A stretch of 64,000 nucleotides of DNA from positions 992,001-1,056,000 of the forward strand of contig CAWIQJ010000006.1 of NCBI GenBank assembly GCA_963838235.1, read 5' to 3'. The stretch is from JAFECT01 sp963838235 (GTDB taxonomy: Bacteria; Pseudomonadota; Alphaproteobacteria; Caulobacterales; Caulobacteraceae). The notes under the pieces were generated by a model. The model worked only from the letters and a program-made list of their open reading frames with translations. It was not told the DNA's origin and made no database searches. Of the stretch, positions 9,656 to 18,035 are shown one piece after another; the stretch's first letter is position 1, and every line of letters starts with the position of its first letter. The translations under genes and the position numbers were made by a program.

Positions 9656-10982
9656 ATGGCGAAGAAACCAAAGGCTGGCGAAGAAGCCGCTAAGGAAACC
9701 AAGGCTCCGGAAGCGACAGCGGCTCCGGCGCCCGAGACCCAGGCCGGACAGGCCGTGTCCGGCTCACCCGACGTGAGCGTTGCGGCCCCGACCGAGGCCG
9801 AGGCCCACACCGGCCAGCAGCCCCAGGGCCAGGGTCAGGGTCAGCCCGGCCAGGTTCGCACCGCCGCCGGCGGCGCCGGCCCCGCCCAGGCGGGCGGCCC
9901 GGGCGGCGAACAGACCAACATCACGGTGAGCCGCGGCTTCGCCAACTGGCTGGCCTCCCAGCGTTGCAGCCTGGCCTTCACCTCGTACCAGACCGGCAAG
10001 CTGTTCCTGGTGGGCCTGACGCCCGACCGGAAGGTGTCGTTCCACCAGCAGACCTACCAGCGCGCCATGGGCGTGCACGCGCAGTCGGACCGCCTCTACG
10101 TGGGTTCGCTGTTCCAGATCTGGCGTCTGGAGAACGTGCTGCAGCCCAACGAGCGCGCCAACGGCCACTTCGACCGCCTGTTCGTGCCGCGCAACGCCCA
10201 GACCGTGGGCGACGTGGACGTGCACGAGGTGTCGATCGACCGCGCCGGCCGCATCATCTTCATCAACACCAAGTTCTCCTGCATCGCGACGGTCAGCCTG
10301 AAGTACGGCTTCCGCCCGATCTGGAAGCCGCCGTACATCTCCAAGCTGGCGGCGGAAGACCGTTGCCACCTGAACGGCCTGGGCATGGAAAACGGCGTAC
10401 CGCGCTACGTCACCGCGGTGTCGCGTTCGGACGTGCTGAACGGCTGGCGCGAGCGCAGGCATGTGGGCGGCGTGCTGATCGACGTGCAGAACGACAAGAT
10501 CGTCACCGACGAACTGTCCATGCCGCACAGCCCGCGCGTGGCCAACGGCCAGATCTACTGCCTGGAACTCGGGCCGTGGCCAGATCATCCGGGTCGACCC
10601 GCAGACCGGTAAGAAGGAAGACATCGCCTTCTGCCCGGGCTTCCTGCGCGGCCTGACCATCCACAACGGTTTCGCCATCGTCACCTCGTCCCTGCCGCGC
10701 GACGGCACGTTCAAGGGCCTCGAGCTGGACGAACAGATGAAGAAGCGCGACGGCGATCCGTGGTGCGGCATCATGGTGGTGAACCTGTCGTCGGGCGACA
10801 TCGTCGAGTTCATCCGCCTCGACGGCCAGGTGAAGGAACTGTTCGACGTGGCGGTGGTGCCCGGCGCCCAGTGCCCGATGGCGATCGGCGTGAACTCGCC
10901 GGAGATCCACTCCATGATCACCTTCGACAAACAGTTCGCCCCTCTGATCCCCCCCGCCCCACAACCGATGGCGGCGGCGTAA
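9656..10982 (+). pseudogene. TIGR03032 family protein, frameshifted
   Basis: The product would be about 441 residues. An N-terminal low-complexity segment rich in Ala, Glu, Gln and Gly (about residues 1-85) precedes the TIGR03032 domain (SRGFANWLASQRCSLAFTSY, ...KLFLVGL, ...AMGVHAQ, NGLGMENGVPRYVTAVS). The frame shifts by one base within GGG at 10571-10573. Deleting one G gives ...LELGRGQIIRVDPQTGKKED and runs to TAA at 10980-10982. The C-terminal half keeps family sequence (FCPGFLRGL, CGIMVVNLSSGDIVEFIRLDG), so an assembly indel is likely. The family function is unknown; members may be enzymes or adhesin-like. The gene is isolated by terminators on both sides. Confidence 0.8.
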
Positions 10983-11007
10983 GGCTTCAGCCGAGCGTTC
11001 AAATTGG

Positions 11008-11041
11008 AAAGGCCGGCGCTCGTCGCCGGCCTTTTTCTTTT
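11008..11041 (+). terminator. Rho-independent terminator after the TIGR03032 gene
   Basis: AAAGGCCGGCG-CTCG-TCGCCGGCCTTT forms a long GC-rich stem followed by TTTCTTTT, 25 bases after the stop codon. Confidence 0.85.
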
Positions 11042-11164
11042 GTCCACGAACCACACGAACCACACGAACGCGTTTCCGAGCGAACCCCCGGCGCGAAGCG
11101 CCTTTCAATCGGGTCCGCGTCTGCGACGCGGGGAACTTGTCCTGTTCGTGTGGTTCGTGGACAA
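11040..11164. repeat. Intergenic inverted repeat of the TCCACGAA type, copy 1
   Basis: Bases 11040-11060 and 11144-11164 are a perfect 21-bp inverted repeat built from CCACGAA/CCACACGAA units. Related arms occur at 14713-14866 and, more distantly, at 26191-26382. The centre (about 83 bases) is non-coding. Confidence 0.75.
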
Positions 11165-11181
11165 TCCTCTTTCCGCCAGCC

Positions 11182-11541
11182 TCAGTAATGCCGCAGGGCC
11201 CTTTCCAGTTGGGCTTTGGTCATCTTAGAGCGGCCGGGGATGTCGCGTGCTCTCGCCTCCTGCTCAAGCTCACTGCGCGTCTTGGCCTGTTTGCCTTCCT
11301 TCTCCTGCATCGCCGTCTTGCCGCGGGCTTCCTTGGCCTTGGTGTGGCGCAGGTTGCGGGCGTTCGCTTTCGGCGTCTCCCGGTTCGAGGCGCCGGCTTC
11401 GCTGAGGGCGATGGCTACGGCCTGTTTGCGGCTCCTCACCTTGCCGCCGTGCCCCGAGGGGCCGCTCTTCACTTCGCCGTGCTCGAACTCGTGCATGACG
11501 CGATCGACGGTCTTGCGTTGCCCGGGGGTCTCCTTGGCCAT
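11182..11541 (-). CDS. DUF6496 family small basic protein
   Basis: This 119-residue, strongly basic protein starts at the ATG at 11541, which follows AAGGGAAG; a longer frame exists upstream without a good RBS. The N-terminal half (ETPGQRKTVDRVMHEFEHGEVKSG...RSRKQAVAIALSEAG) matches DUF6496, often annotated as plasmid-stabilisation-like. The C-terminal residues (ARARDIPGRSKMTKAQLERALRH) look like a SAP/Rho-N helix-loop-helix that could bind nucleic acid. In alphaproteobacteria such proteins are typically abundant, Lys-rich and sometimes stress-linked. A DNA-binding role is inference. The gene is transcribed divergently from phoR. Confidence 0.72.
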   Translation of the reverse strand: MAKETPGQRKTVDRVMHEFEHGEVKSGPSGHGGKVRSRKQAVAIALSEAGASNRETPKANARNLRHTKAKEARGKTAMQEKEGKQAKTRSELEQEARARDIPGRSKMTKAQLERALRHY

Positions 11542-11700
11542 GGTTGCTTCCCTTCGTCGGACTCTGAACGAGCTAACCGGCGCGCGCGCCGCCGGTTCCC
11601 GCATCCCGGTCTTTGCCCCGGTTTGGAACTGTCACGACAAGGCCATATCTATCGGTTCCAATCCGTATCCGGCTTGATTCCCATCCTGGACGACCGCCGC

Positions 11701-13143
11701 ATGACCTCTGATCCCACGCCTGTCGCAGCGACGATCCCGCGCCTTTGGGCCGCGGTCGTGGGCGGCGTGCTGGCCGTGGGCGCGGTGGCGTTCCTGGTCC
11801 TGACGCGGCGGACCGATTGGGTCGCTTACCTCGTCGCGAGCGCCATGGCTGTGGGATCGGTGGTGCTGGTCGCCGTCTTCGCCTTGACCCGGCGCGAGGC
11901 GCCGCAGCCCTTCCCCGCCATCGTCGATCCCGAACCCAAGCCCGAGGGCCTGCCGTCCTTCGGCGCCGCGCTCGAGGCCCTGGCCGATCCGGTGCTGGTG
12001 GTGCGCGCCCAGTCGCCCGAGGACGTGGCCGGCGCCCGCGTTGTCTTCGCCAATGTCGCGGCGCGCGAGTTCCTGCGCATCCCGCGCGAGGGCGCCTTGC
12101 TGGTCGCCGCACTACGCGATCCGGCGGTGCTGGAGATCGTCGACGAGGCGCTGTTCGGCCGCATCGACGGCGTCGCCACCCTGGAGACCCGCGGCGCCCA
12201 GGACCGCATCTGGAGCGTGCGCACCCGGCCGCTCGACGGGATCAATGCGCGCGAACGCCTGGCGGTGGTCAGCCTGCGTGACGAGACGGACTCGCGGCGG
12301 ATGGAGCAGATGCGCGCCGACTTTCTGGCCAACGCAAGCCATGAACTGCGCACGCCCCTGGCCTCGCTCGCCGGCTTCATCGATACGCTGAAGGGTCACG
12401 CGCGCGACGATCCCAAGGCGCGCGACCGCTTCCTCGACATCATGGCCGCCCAGGCCGAGCGCATGCGCCGCCTGATCGCCGACCTGCTGTCGCTGAGCCG
12501 CATCGAGCTGAACGAGCACATACCGCCCTCGGGCGAGGCGGACCTGTCGCAGGTGGCGCTCGACGTCATCGACGGCCTGGGCCCGATCGCCGTGCGCAAG
12601 GGCGTGAGGCTGGCGACGCGCCTGCCCGAGGCGGGCGCGGCGCGCCTCTGCGGCGACCGCGACCAGATCGTGCAGGTGGTGCAGAATCTGGTCGACAACG
12701 CGATCAAATACTCGCCCGCCGACCAGGCGGTGGAGATCGAGGTCGACACCGACCTGACGCCGGACCAGGCGGCCACCGCCGCGGACCCGCGCGCGGCGCG
12801 GCTGTCGCTGCTCACGCCCGACCGCACCGACCAGGCGCGTTACGTCCGCATTCGCGTGCGCGATCGCGGCCCTGGGGTCGCGCGTCAGCACCTGCCGCGC
12901 TTGACCGAGCGCTTCTATCGGGTCGAGGGACAGAAGAGCGGCGAGCACCTGGGCACGGGCCTGGGCCTCGCCATCGTCAAGCACATCGTCAACCGCCACC
13001 GTGGCGGCCTGCTGGTCGAGAGCGTCCAGGGCGAGGGCGCGACCTTCACCGTCTATTTCCCCAGCGAACCGGGCGGTCCGCGCCCCGGCGGCCGAGCCCG
13101 GGTCCGTTTCCAGCCGGTCGCGGAAGCCGAGACCCAGGCGTAA
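11701..13143 (+). CDS. phoR: Phosphate regulon sensor histidine kinase PhoR
   Basis: The 480-residue kinase has two N-terminal membrane helices (about 14-34 and 40-62) and a PAS-like region (about 85-190). The HisKA phosphoacceptor is in NASHELRTPL (His214). The HATPase motifs are N-box NLVDNAIKYS, G1 RDRGPGV and G2 GTGLGLAIVKHI. This architecture, followed by phoU and phoB, identifies PhoR, which phosphorylates PhoB when phosphate is scarce. The ATG at 11701 is chosen because the frame upstream runs through sequence antisense to the DUF6496 gene. The pstSCAB genes that often lie between phoR and phoU in Caulobacter relatives are absent here. Confidence 0.92.
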   Translation: MTSDPTPVAATIPRLWAAVVGGVLAVGAVAFLVLTRRTDWVAYLVASAMAVGSVVLVAVFALTRREAPQPFPAIVDPEPKPEGLPSFGAALEALADPVLVVRAQSPEDVAGARVVFANVAAREFLRIPREGALLVAALRDPAVLEIVDEALFGRIDGVATLETRGAQDRIWSVRTRPLDGINARERLAVVSLRDETDSRRMEQMRADFLANASHELRTPLASLAGFIDTLKGHARDDPKARDRFLDIMAAQAERMRRLIADLLSLSRIELNEHIPPSGEADLSQVALDVIDGLGPIAVRKGVRLATRLPEAGAARLCGDRDQIVQVVQNLVDNAIKYSPADQAVEIEVDTDLTPDQAATAADPRAARLSLLTPDRTDQARYVRIRVRDRGPGVARQHLPRLTERFYRVEGQKSGEHLGTGLGLAIVKHIVNRHRGGLLVESVQGEGATFTVYFPSEPGGPRPGGRARVRFQPVAEAETQA

Positions 13144-13186
13144 ATCCAGAATATTCCGACGGTTAACCCTGGACGGCGGACCCGCA

Positions 13187-13219
13187 CTGTCGCAAAACTG
13201 TCATCGAACCGTCGTAAAG
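13187..13219 (+). promoter_or_regulatory. PHO box: three tandem 11-bp PhoB half-sites
   Basis: CTGTCGCAAAA, CTGTCATCGAA and CCGTCGTAAAG follow each other without gaps at 11-bp spacing, matching the CTGTCAT-type repeats that PhoB binds. They lie between phoR and phoU, 76 bases before the phoU start, and predict phosphate-starvation induction of phoU-phoB by PhoB itself. Confidence 0.75.
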
Positions 13220-13295
13220 CGGCAGCGCCTTCGTGGCCTTAAGGGCATGAGGGTGCGGCGCTTCGGGTGGGCGGCGCTGCACAGAGGTGACCCGC

Positions 13296-13994
13296 GTGAG
13301 CATCAACCAGCACACCGTGAAGGCCTATGGCGACGAGCTGAACCAGCTCACCGCCGAAGTGACCCGCATGGGCGGCCTCGCCGAGGCCCAGATCGCCGAT
13401 GCCGTCGAATCCGTCGCTCGCCGCGACGTGGCCCTGGCCCAGGCCGTGGTCATCCGCGACCAGAAGCTCGACGACCTGCAGGCCGACATCGAACGCCGCT
13501 CCATCCGCATGATCGCCCTGCGCCAGCCCGTGGCCGGCGATCTGCGTCGGACTGTCTCGGCGCTGAAAATCTCGCTGTCGCTGGAGCGCACCGGCGACCT
13601 CGCCAAGAACATCGCCAAGCGCGCGCTGATCCTGGCCGAAGCCGAGCCGATGACGCCGCTCACCCGCTCGATCGAACGCATGGGCAAGCTGGTGGCCGGG
13701 CGCATGAAGGACGTGCTCGACGCCTACACCGCCATGGAGCTCGACCGCGCCATGGAGGTCTGGTCGCACGACGACGAGGTCGACGAGCATTACAACTCCA
13801 TCTTCCGCGAACTGCTGACCTACATGATGGGCGACCCGCGCACGATCGGGTCGTGCGCGCACCTGCTGTTCATGGCCAAGAATCTTGAACGCATTGGCGA
13901 CCACGCCACCAACCTGGCCGAAATCATCCACTACGAGATCACCGGTGAGGAAGTCACCGGCGAGCGCCCGCGGTGGGAATCGGTCGACCGCTAG
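13296..13994 (+). CDS. phoU: Phosphate signalling regulator PhoU
   Basis: The 232-residue protein is all-helical, with two PhoU repeats (MGGLAEAQIADAVESVARRD... and MGKLVAGRMKDVLDAYTAMELD...). The metal-binding signatures are ERTGDLAKNIAKRA and ERIGDHATNLAEII. PhoU represses PhoR kinase activity and restrains the Pst transporter when phosphate is sufficient. The GTG at 13296 is preferred over a GTG nine bases earlier because GAGGTG is well spaced from it and the product then starts VSINQHTVKAYG, like related PhoU proteins. It ends 17 bases before phoB. Confidence 0.92.
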   Translation: MSINQHTVKAYGDELNQLTAEVTRMGGLAEAQIADAVESVARRDVALAQAVVIRDQKLDDLQADIERRSIRMIALRQPVAGDLRRTVSALKISLSLERTGDLAKNIAKRALILAEAEPMTPLTRSIERMGKLVAGRMKDVLDAYTAMELDRAMEVWSHDDEVDEHYNSIFRELLTYMMGDPRTIGSCAHLLFMAKNLERIGDHATNLAEIIHYEITGEEVTGERPRWESVDR

Positions 13995-14011
13995 ACAACG
14001 AGAGACCCCGC

Positions 14012-14701
14012 ATGACCCCCTACATCCTGGTGGCCGAAGACGAAGACGCCCTGGCGACCCTGCTGCAGTACAATCTGGAGAAGGACGGCTACGAAGTGGG
14101 GCTCGCCACCGACGGCGAGGAGACCCTGGTGCGCATGGACGAGCGCCAGCCCGACCTGATCCTGCTCGACTGGATGCTGCCCAAGGTGTCGGGCATCGAG
14201 GTCTGCCGGCGTCTGCGCGGCCGCGCCGAGACGCGCAATCTCCCAGTCATCATGCTGACGGCGCGCGGGGAAGAGAGCGACCGCGTGCGCGGCCTCGACA
14301 CCGGCGCCGACGACTATGTGACCAAGCCGTTCTCGATGACCGAGCTGTCAGCGCGCATCCGTGCGGTGCTGCGCCGCATCCGTCCGGGCCTGGCCGAAGA
14401 CAGCGTGCACCAGGGCGACCTGATGATCGACCGCGTGGCCCACCGGGTGAAGCGCGACGGCCGCGAGATTCACCTGGGCCCGACCGAATTCCGCCTGCTC
14501 GACTATCTGATGCAGCACCCGGGACGGGTGTTCAGCCGCGAACAGCTGCTTGACGCGGTCTGGGGCTCGGACGTCTATGTGGAGGCCCGCACCGTCGACG
14601 TCCACATCGGGCGCCTGCGTAAGGCGATCAACACCGGCACGGATAGCGACCCGATCCGCACAGTGCGTTCGGCAGGTTATTCGCTGGACCTCGGCGCTTA
14701 A
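14012..14701 (+). CDS. phoB: Phosphate regulon response regulator PhoB
   Basis: This 229-residue OmpR/PhoB-type regulator has a receiver domain (residues 1-120) with acidic pocket AEDED, phosphoacceptor Asp53 (LLDWMLPKVSG) and conserved Lys in VTKPFS. It also has a winged-helix domain (about 130-229) ending VDVHIGRLRKAI...IRTVRSAGYSLD. The ATG at 14012 follows GAGAG. The pairing with phoR and phoU and the PHO box upstream of phoU support the name rather than a generic response regulator. It activates phosphate-scavenging genes upon phosphorylation. Confidence 0.93.
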   Translation: MTPYILVAEDEDALATLLQYNLEKDGYEVGLATDGEETLVRMDERQPDLILLDWMLPKVSGIEVCRRLRGRAETRNLPVIMLTARGEESDRVRGLDTGADDYVTKPFSMTELSARIRAVLRRIRPGLAEDSVHQGDLMIDRVAHRVKRDGREIHLGPTEFRLLDYLMQHPGRVFSREQLLDAVWGSDVYVEARTVDVHIGRLRKAINTGTDSDPIRTVRSAGYSLDLGA

Positions 14702-14712
14702 GGCGAAGAGAT

Positions 14713-14866
14713 CCACGAAAAACACGAAAAGCACGAACGGCGTCGCGCCGATTTGCGTGCGACCCTCTCCGTCCGGCGATCTGGGGGGCCGCGCCTTCGG
14801 CGCGGCGATCGATACAGATTTGAGGTCAGGGTCTCGTGGCGTTCGTGCTTTTCGTGTTTTTCGTGG
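14713..14866. repeat. Intergenic inverted repeat of the CCACGAA type, copy 2
   Basis: Bases 14713-14739 and 14840-14866 form a perfect 27-bp inverted repeat made of CACGAA units. It follows phoB and could form a terminating or stabilising hairpin in its mRNA. A further partial unit (GGTTCGTGGAC) lies at about 14895-14906. Confidence 0.75.
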
Positions 14867-14947
14867 CCAATCTTCTTACCGTGTTTTCCGTGTGGGTTCG
14901 TGGACTAATATTTTCTTGAGTCGCGAATCGCAGGGGAGGGCTCAGCC

Positions 14948-15586
14948 ATGGACGCGGGACCCGAAATCCATCCGCATCATCACCACCGCCCGATGCGGCA
15001 CTGGGTCGACATGCTCATGGGCGCCTCGGCGATCGGCATTTCGCTGGTGTCGCTGTTCGTCGCCCTGCAAGACGGCAGCGCAATGAAGCGCTTGGTGCAG
15101 GCCAACTCCTGGCCGTTCGTGGTGTCGGAATATTCGACGCTCGCGCCGGACGGCACGCCGCACTTCCGGATGTTTCTCACCAACAAGGGCGTCGGCCCCG
15201 CGAAAATCGAGACCCTCGAGGTGTTCGTCGACCGCAAGGCCGTTAAAGGACCGCGCGACCTGCTCGTGGCGCTGATCGGCCCCGAAGGCGCCAACCGCGC
15301 ACACCAGGTGGGGACGTCGGACATCGTAGGCTCCGTGCTGAGCGCCCGCGAGTCGGTCGACTTCCTCAACACCCTGCCGGAAACCTTTACGCCCGAGCTG
15401 AATGCGGCGATCCGAAACGTCGCCGGCGAGCGCATCAATTCGCGAGTCTGCTACTGCTCGGTGTTCGACGAGTGCTGGACGCGCGGCGGCCCTAACGGCG
15501 ACGCTCGCGCCAAGCCGGTCAAACGCTGCGAGATGCCCAAGACGCCATACGCGAATGGCTCGTTGGATCTTGTGGGCGCCAGATAG
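14948..15586 (+). CDS. Membrane-anchored hypothetical protein
   Basis: The 212-residue product has a His-rich N-terminus (HPHHHHRPMRH), one membrane helix (about residues 24-44, MGASAIGISLVSLFVALQDG) and a soluble domain of about 165 residues with several Cys near its end (RVCYCSVFDECW). The RBS GGGAGGG precedes the ATG. I do not recognise the family. It resembles short single-span proteins with an immunoglobulin-like domain (SWPFVVSEYST...FLTNKGVGPAKIETLEVFVD) found widely in Proteobacteria. It stands alone between the CACGAA repeat and the convergent hslO gene. Confidence 0.65.
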   Translation: MDAGPEIHPHHHHRPMRHWVDMLMGASAIGISLVSLFVALQDGSAMKRLVQANSWPFVVSEYSTLAPDGTPHFRMFLTNKGVGPAKIETLEVFVDRKAVKGPRDLLVALIGPEGANRAHQVGTSDIVGSVLSARESVDFLNTLPETFTPELNAAIRNVAGERINSRVCYCSVFDECWTRGGPNGDARAKPVKRCEMPKTPYANGSLDLVGAR

Positions 15587-15610
15587 ACAGAAAGCCGCAG
15601 AGCGCGCGGT

Positions 15611-16525
15611 CTATTCAGCCGAAGCCACCGCCTCCGGTTCGATCTCGTAGAGCCGGGAGCAGTACTCGCAGGTCACGCGGATTTTACCGTCCTTCTCGAC
15701 CATCTCGTCGCGGTCGGACTGCGGGAACGAGCGCAGCATGCCGAGCACGCGCTCCTCCGAACAGCGGCAGAAGGCGCGCAGCGGCTTGGGTTGGAACAGG
15801 CGCACGCCGTCCTCGTGGAACAGGCGGTAGAGCAGGCGGTCCGGCGGGATCTGCGGGTCGACCAGTTCGTCTTCGCCGAGCGTCTCGAACAGCATCTGTT
15901 CGCGCTCCCAGGCGTCGCGCGTGGCGCCGCGCGCGTCATCCTCGGCGATGAACTGGATCATGGCGCCGCCCGCGCGCCAGGCCTTGCCCTCGTGGGTGGT
16001 CAGCTCGCCGACCGCCAGGCGTACGCGCGTCGGCACCTGTTCGGACTGGGCGAAATAGTGCTCGGCGCAGAGCGCCAGGGTCTCGCCCTCGATCGGGGTT
16101 ATGCCCTGGTAGCGGTCGCTCGCCTTGTCCGGGTCGATGGTCATCACGAACACGCCGTTGCCGAGCAGCGTCTGGGCGCCCGGGCGCGCGAATCCGTGGG
16201 TCAGGGCCTCGACCTTCTCCGCGTCGAACTTGCAATAGCCGCGCAGGCCGCCGGTGGTGTCGTAGTCGGCCACGACATAGGCGACCGGCCCGTCGCCCTG
16301 GGCCTGGACGATCAGTCGCCCGTCGAATTTCAAACTGGCGCCGACCAAGGCGGCGAGCGCGCAGGCCTCGCCGAGCAGATTGGCCACCGGTTCGGGATAG
16401 TCGTGACGCTTGAGAATGTCGTCGACCACCGGGCCCAGCCGCACCAGCCGGCCGCGCACGGGCCAGCCTTCGATCTGAAACGCGGCGACCAGGTCGTCGA
16501 TGGGCGCGGAAGTGAGTTCGGACAC
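15611..16525 (-). CDS. hslO: Redox-regulated chaperone Hsp33
   Basis: The 304-residue protein has the Hsp33 N-terminal fold (VRGRLVRLGPVVDDILKRHDYPEPVANLLGEACALAALVGASLKFDGRLIVQAQGDGPV split across its usual blocks). The C-terminal zinc-binding redox switch is CRC in AFCRCSEERV plus CEYC near the end. Under oxidative stress these four Cys release zinc and form disulfides, activating an ATP-independent holdase in the cytoplasm. Length is close to the family norm. The gene lies convergent to the membrane protein at 14948. Confidence 0.95.
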   Translation of the reverse strand: MSELTSAPIDDLVAAFQIEGWPVRGRLVRLGPVVDDILKRHDYPEPVANLLGEACALAALVGASLKFDGRLIVQAQGDGPVAYVVADYDTTGGLRGYCKFDAEKVEALTHGFARPGAQTLLGNGVFVMTIDPDKASDRYQGITPIEGETLALCAEHYFAQSEQVPTRVRLAVGELTTHEGKAWRAGGAMIQFIAEDDARGATRDAWEREQMLFETLGEDELVDPQIPPDRLLYRLFHEDGVRLFQPKPLRAFCRCSEERVLGMLRSFPQSDRDEMVEKDGKIRVTCEYCSRLYEIEPEAVASAE

Positions 16526-16667
16526 GGCAAGACCTTAGGCGAGCGGCCGGACGGGCGGCCAGCGGAGCGCAGGGGAGGAAGACGCCAAGTCCAAGATAGG
16601 CGCCCGGGCCCGACCCGGAAAGGCGGGCCCGCCGTCGCGGCGGCGGCATCAAGCGTCCTTGACTATT

Positions 16668-16718
16668 TGACAAGAGTGCTTGACATTGGCCGCGCGCCGA
16701 CGTAAAGCACCCTTGTCA
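16668..16718 (+). promoter_or_regulatory. Promoter with flanking 14-bp inverted repeat (predicted XRE operator)
   Basis: TGACAAGAGTGCTT (16668-16681) and AAGCACCCTTGTCA (16705-16718) are inverted copies with one mismatch. They embrace a sigma-70-like promoter: TTGACA at 16680-16685, 17 bases, then TAAAGC at 16703-16708. A repressor binding both arms would cover the promoter of the membrane/HTH/membrane gene set. The HTH protein at 17163 is the obvious candidate. Confidence 0.6.
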
Positions 16719-16735
16719 TACGAAGAGGACAAGCC

Positions 16736-17137
16736 ATGACCGCCGTCGCAATCGCCAGCCCCGCTCGCACCTATACGATCAGAGTCGCCTGCTGGATGCT
16801 GGTCTATGTCGCGACCATCTTCGGCGCCGCACTCGCGCTGCGCCAGGGGGTCGTGCCCGCAGGGCCGCTTCGCTACCTGGTCGCCGTGGCGCCGAGTGTT
16901 CCCATCGCCGGGATCATCCTGGCTGCCGGCCGCTATCTGCGCGACAGCGACGAATATATCCGCGCCCTGTTCGGGCGGCGGATCGTGGTGGGCGCGGGCC
17001 TGACCTTTATGCTCACCAGCGCCTGGGGTTTCATGGAGGCGCTGATCGGCGTCCCGCACATCGAACTCTACTGGGTCTTCCCGCTGTTCTGCGTGCTCTA
17101 TCAGCTCAGCGCGCTGTTCGTGCGCGATGTGCGGTGA
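16736..17137 (+). CDS. Small four-helix inner-membrane protein
   Basis: The 133-residue product has four predicted membrane segments (about 17-35, 45-63, 82-100 and 108-126) and little outside them. The ATG follows GAGGAC. It is not assigned to a named family. It is the first gene of a co-oriented trio with an XRE regulator 25 bases downstream and another membrane protein coupled to that. This layout recurs in bacteria as small regulator/membrane modules of unknown function. Confidence 0.68.
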   Translation: MTAVAIASPARTYTIRVACWMLVYVATIFGAALALRQGVVPAGPLRYLVAVAPSVPIAGIILAAGRYLRDSDEYIRALFGRRIVVGAGLTFMLTSAWGFMEALIGVPHIELYWVFPLFCVLYQLSALFVRDVR

Positions 17138-17162
17138 AGCGGCGGTTGGTGGAGCGCGTCCC

Positions 17163-17360
17163 GTGAAAAACCGCCTGCGCGTGCTGCGCGCCGAACGCGA
17201 ATGGAGTCAGGCCGAGCTGGCCGAACGGCTGGGCGTCTCGCGCCAGACCGTCAACGCCATCGAGACCGAACGCTACGACCCCTCCCTGCCGCTCGCCTTC
17301 AAGATTTCGCGCGTGTTCGAAACGCCGATCGAGGCCCTGTTCCAGGAAGACCAAACATGA
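17163..17360 (+). CDS. XRE/Cro-CI type helix-turn-helix regulator, minimal 65 aa form
   Basis: The GTG at 17163, with GGTGGAG upstream, starts a 65-residue protein that is a single HTH_3 domain. It reads KNRLRVLRAEREWSQAELAERLGVSRQTVNAIETERYDPSLPLAFKI in consecutive blocks, with the recognition helix around SRQTVNAIE. Such minimal YgzD/SinR-like regulators usually control their own operon together with an adjacent membrane protein. The stop overlaps the next start (ATGA), implying coupled translation. Confidence 0.88.
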   Translation: MKNRLRVLRAEREWSQAELAERLGVSRQTVNAIETERYDPSLPLAFKISRVFETPIEALFQEDQT

Positions 17361-17998
17361 CTCAGACACCCGTTTCCGATCCCAGCCTGGCGGCTGCGCG
17401 CCGCACGCGCCTGATCGTCATGCTGATCTACTATGTCGCGGTTTCCGCCGGGGTGTACTGGCTGTGGCATCGTCACGTCTACATCACCCGCTGGGCCGAC
17501 GAGGCCGCCCTGTGCGTCGCCCTGATCTGCGTGCTGGCCGGGGCGCGTCTGCTCTACGAGTTTTTCAATCCGCGCTTGCTCGGCGATCGTCTGCAGGTCG
17601 AGGGCGAAAGCACCCCGCGAGAGGCCGCCCTTGCGCGCGTGCAGGCCGCCCTGATCGTTCTGCTCGGCGTGGTCCTGGTCCTCCCGAACGTGGCCTTCGG
17701 TTTCGATTGGCCGCCCGCGCTCGTCTATGGCGCCATCCTGGTCTTCGTGGTCGTGCGCACCCTCTACACCCTGTGGATCTGGAGAACCGCCGACGAGTTT
17801 CTGCGCCGTCGCATGACGGAAGCCGCCTGGTGGACGCTGATGCTGACGACGACGGGGCTTCTGCTCTATGGTGGCGCCGAACGCCTGGGCCTGGTTCGGG
17901 TCGCGTCGAGCTGGGACGTACTGGTCGTCGTGCTGGGCGTCGCCATCGTGACGCCGTCCTTCCTCGTCAAGACACCGAAACCGCCTAAAGCCGCCTGA
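17357..17998 (+). CDS. Polytopic membrane protein coupled to the XRE regulator
   Basis: The 213-residue protein has about six hydrophobic segments (for example LIVMLIYYVAVSAGVYWLW, AALIVLLGVVLVLPNVAFGF, LVYGAILVFVVVRTLYTLWI). Its ATG overlaps the HTH gene stop by four bases. The sequence has no enzymatic motif I can name. Genomic coupling to a minimal HTH protein suggests that the regulator responds to, or controls, this membrane component. Confidence 0.7.
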   Translation: MTQTPVSDPSLAAARRTRLIVMLIYYVAVSAGVYWLWHRHVYITRWADEAALCVALICVLAGARLLYEFFNPRLLGDRLQVEGESTPREAALARVQAALIVLLGVVLVLPNVAFGFDWPPALVYGAILVFVVVRTLYTLWIWRTADEFLRRRMTEAAWWTLMLTTTGLLLYGGAERLGLVRVASSWDVLVVVLGVAIVTPSFLVKTPKPPKAA

Positions 17999-18035
17999 AT
18001 CCTCTCCCTCGCACGCTCACCCGCAAAGGCATCCC

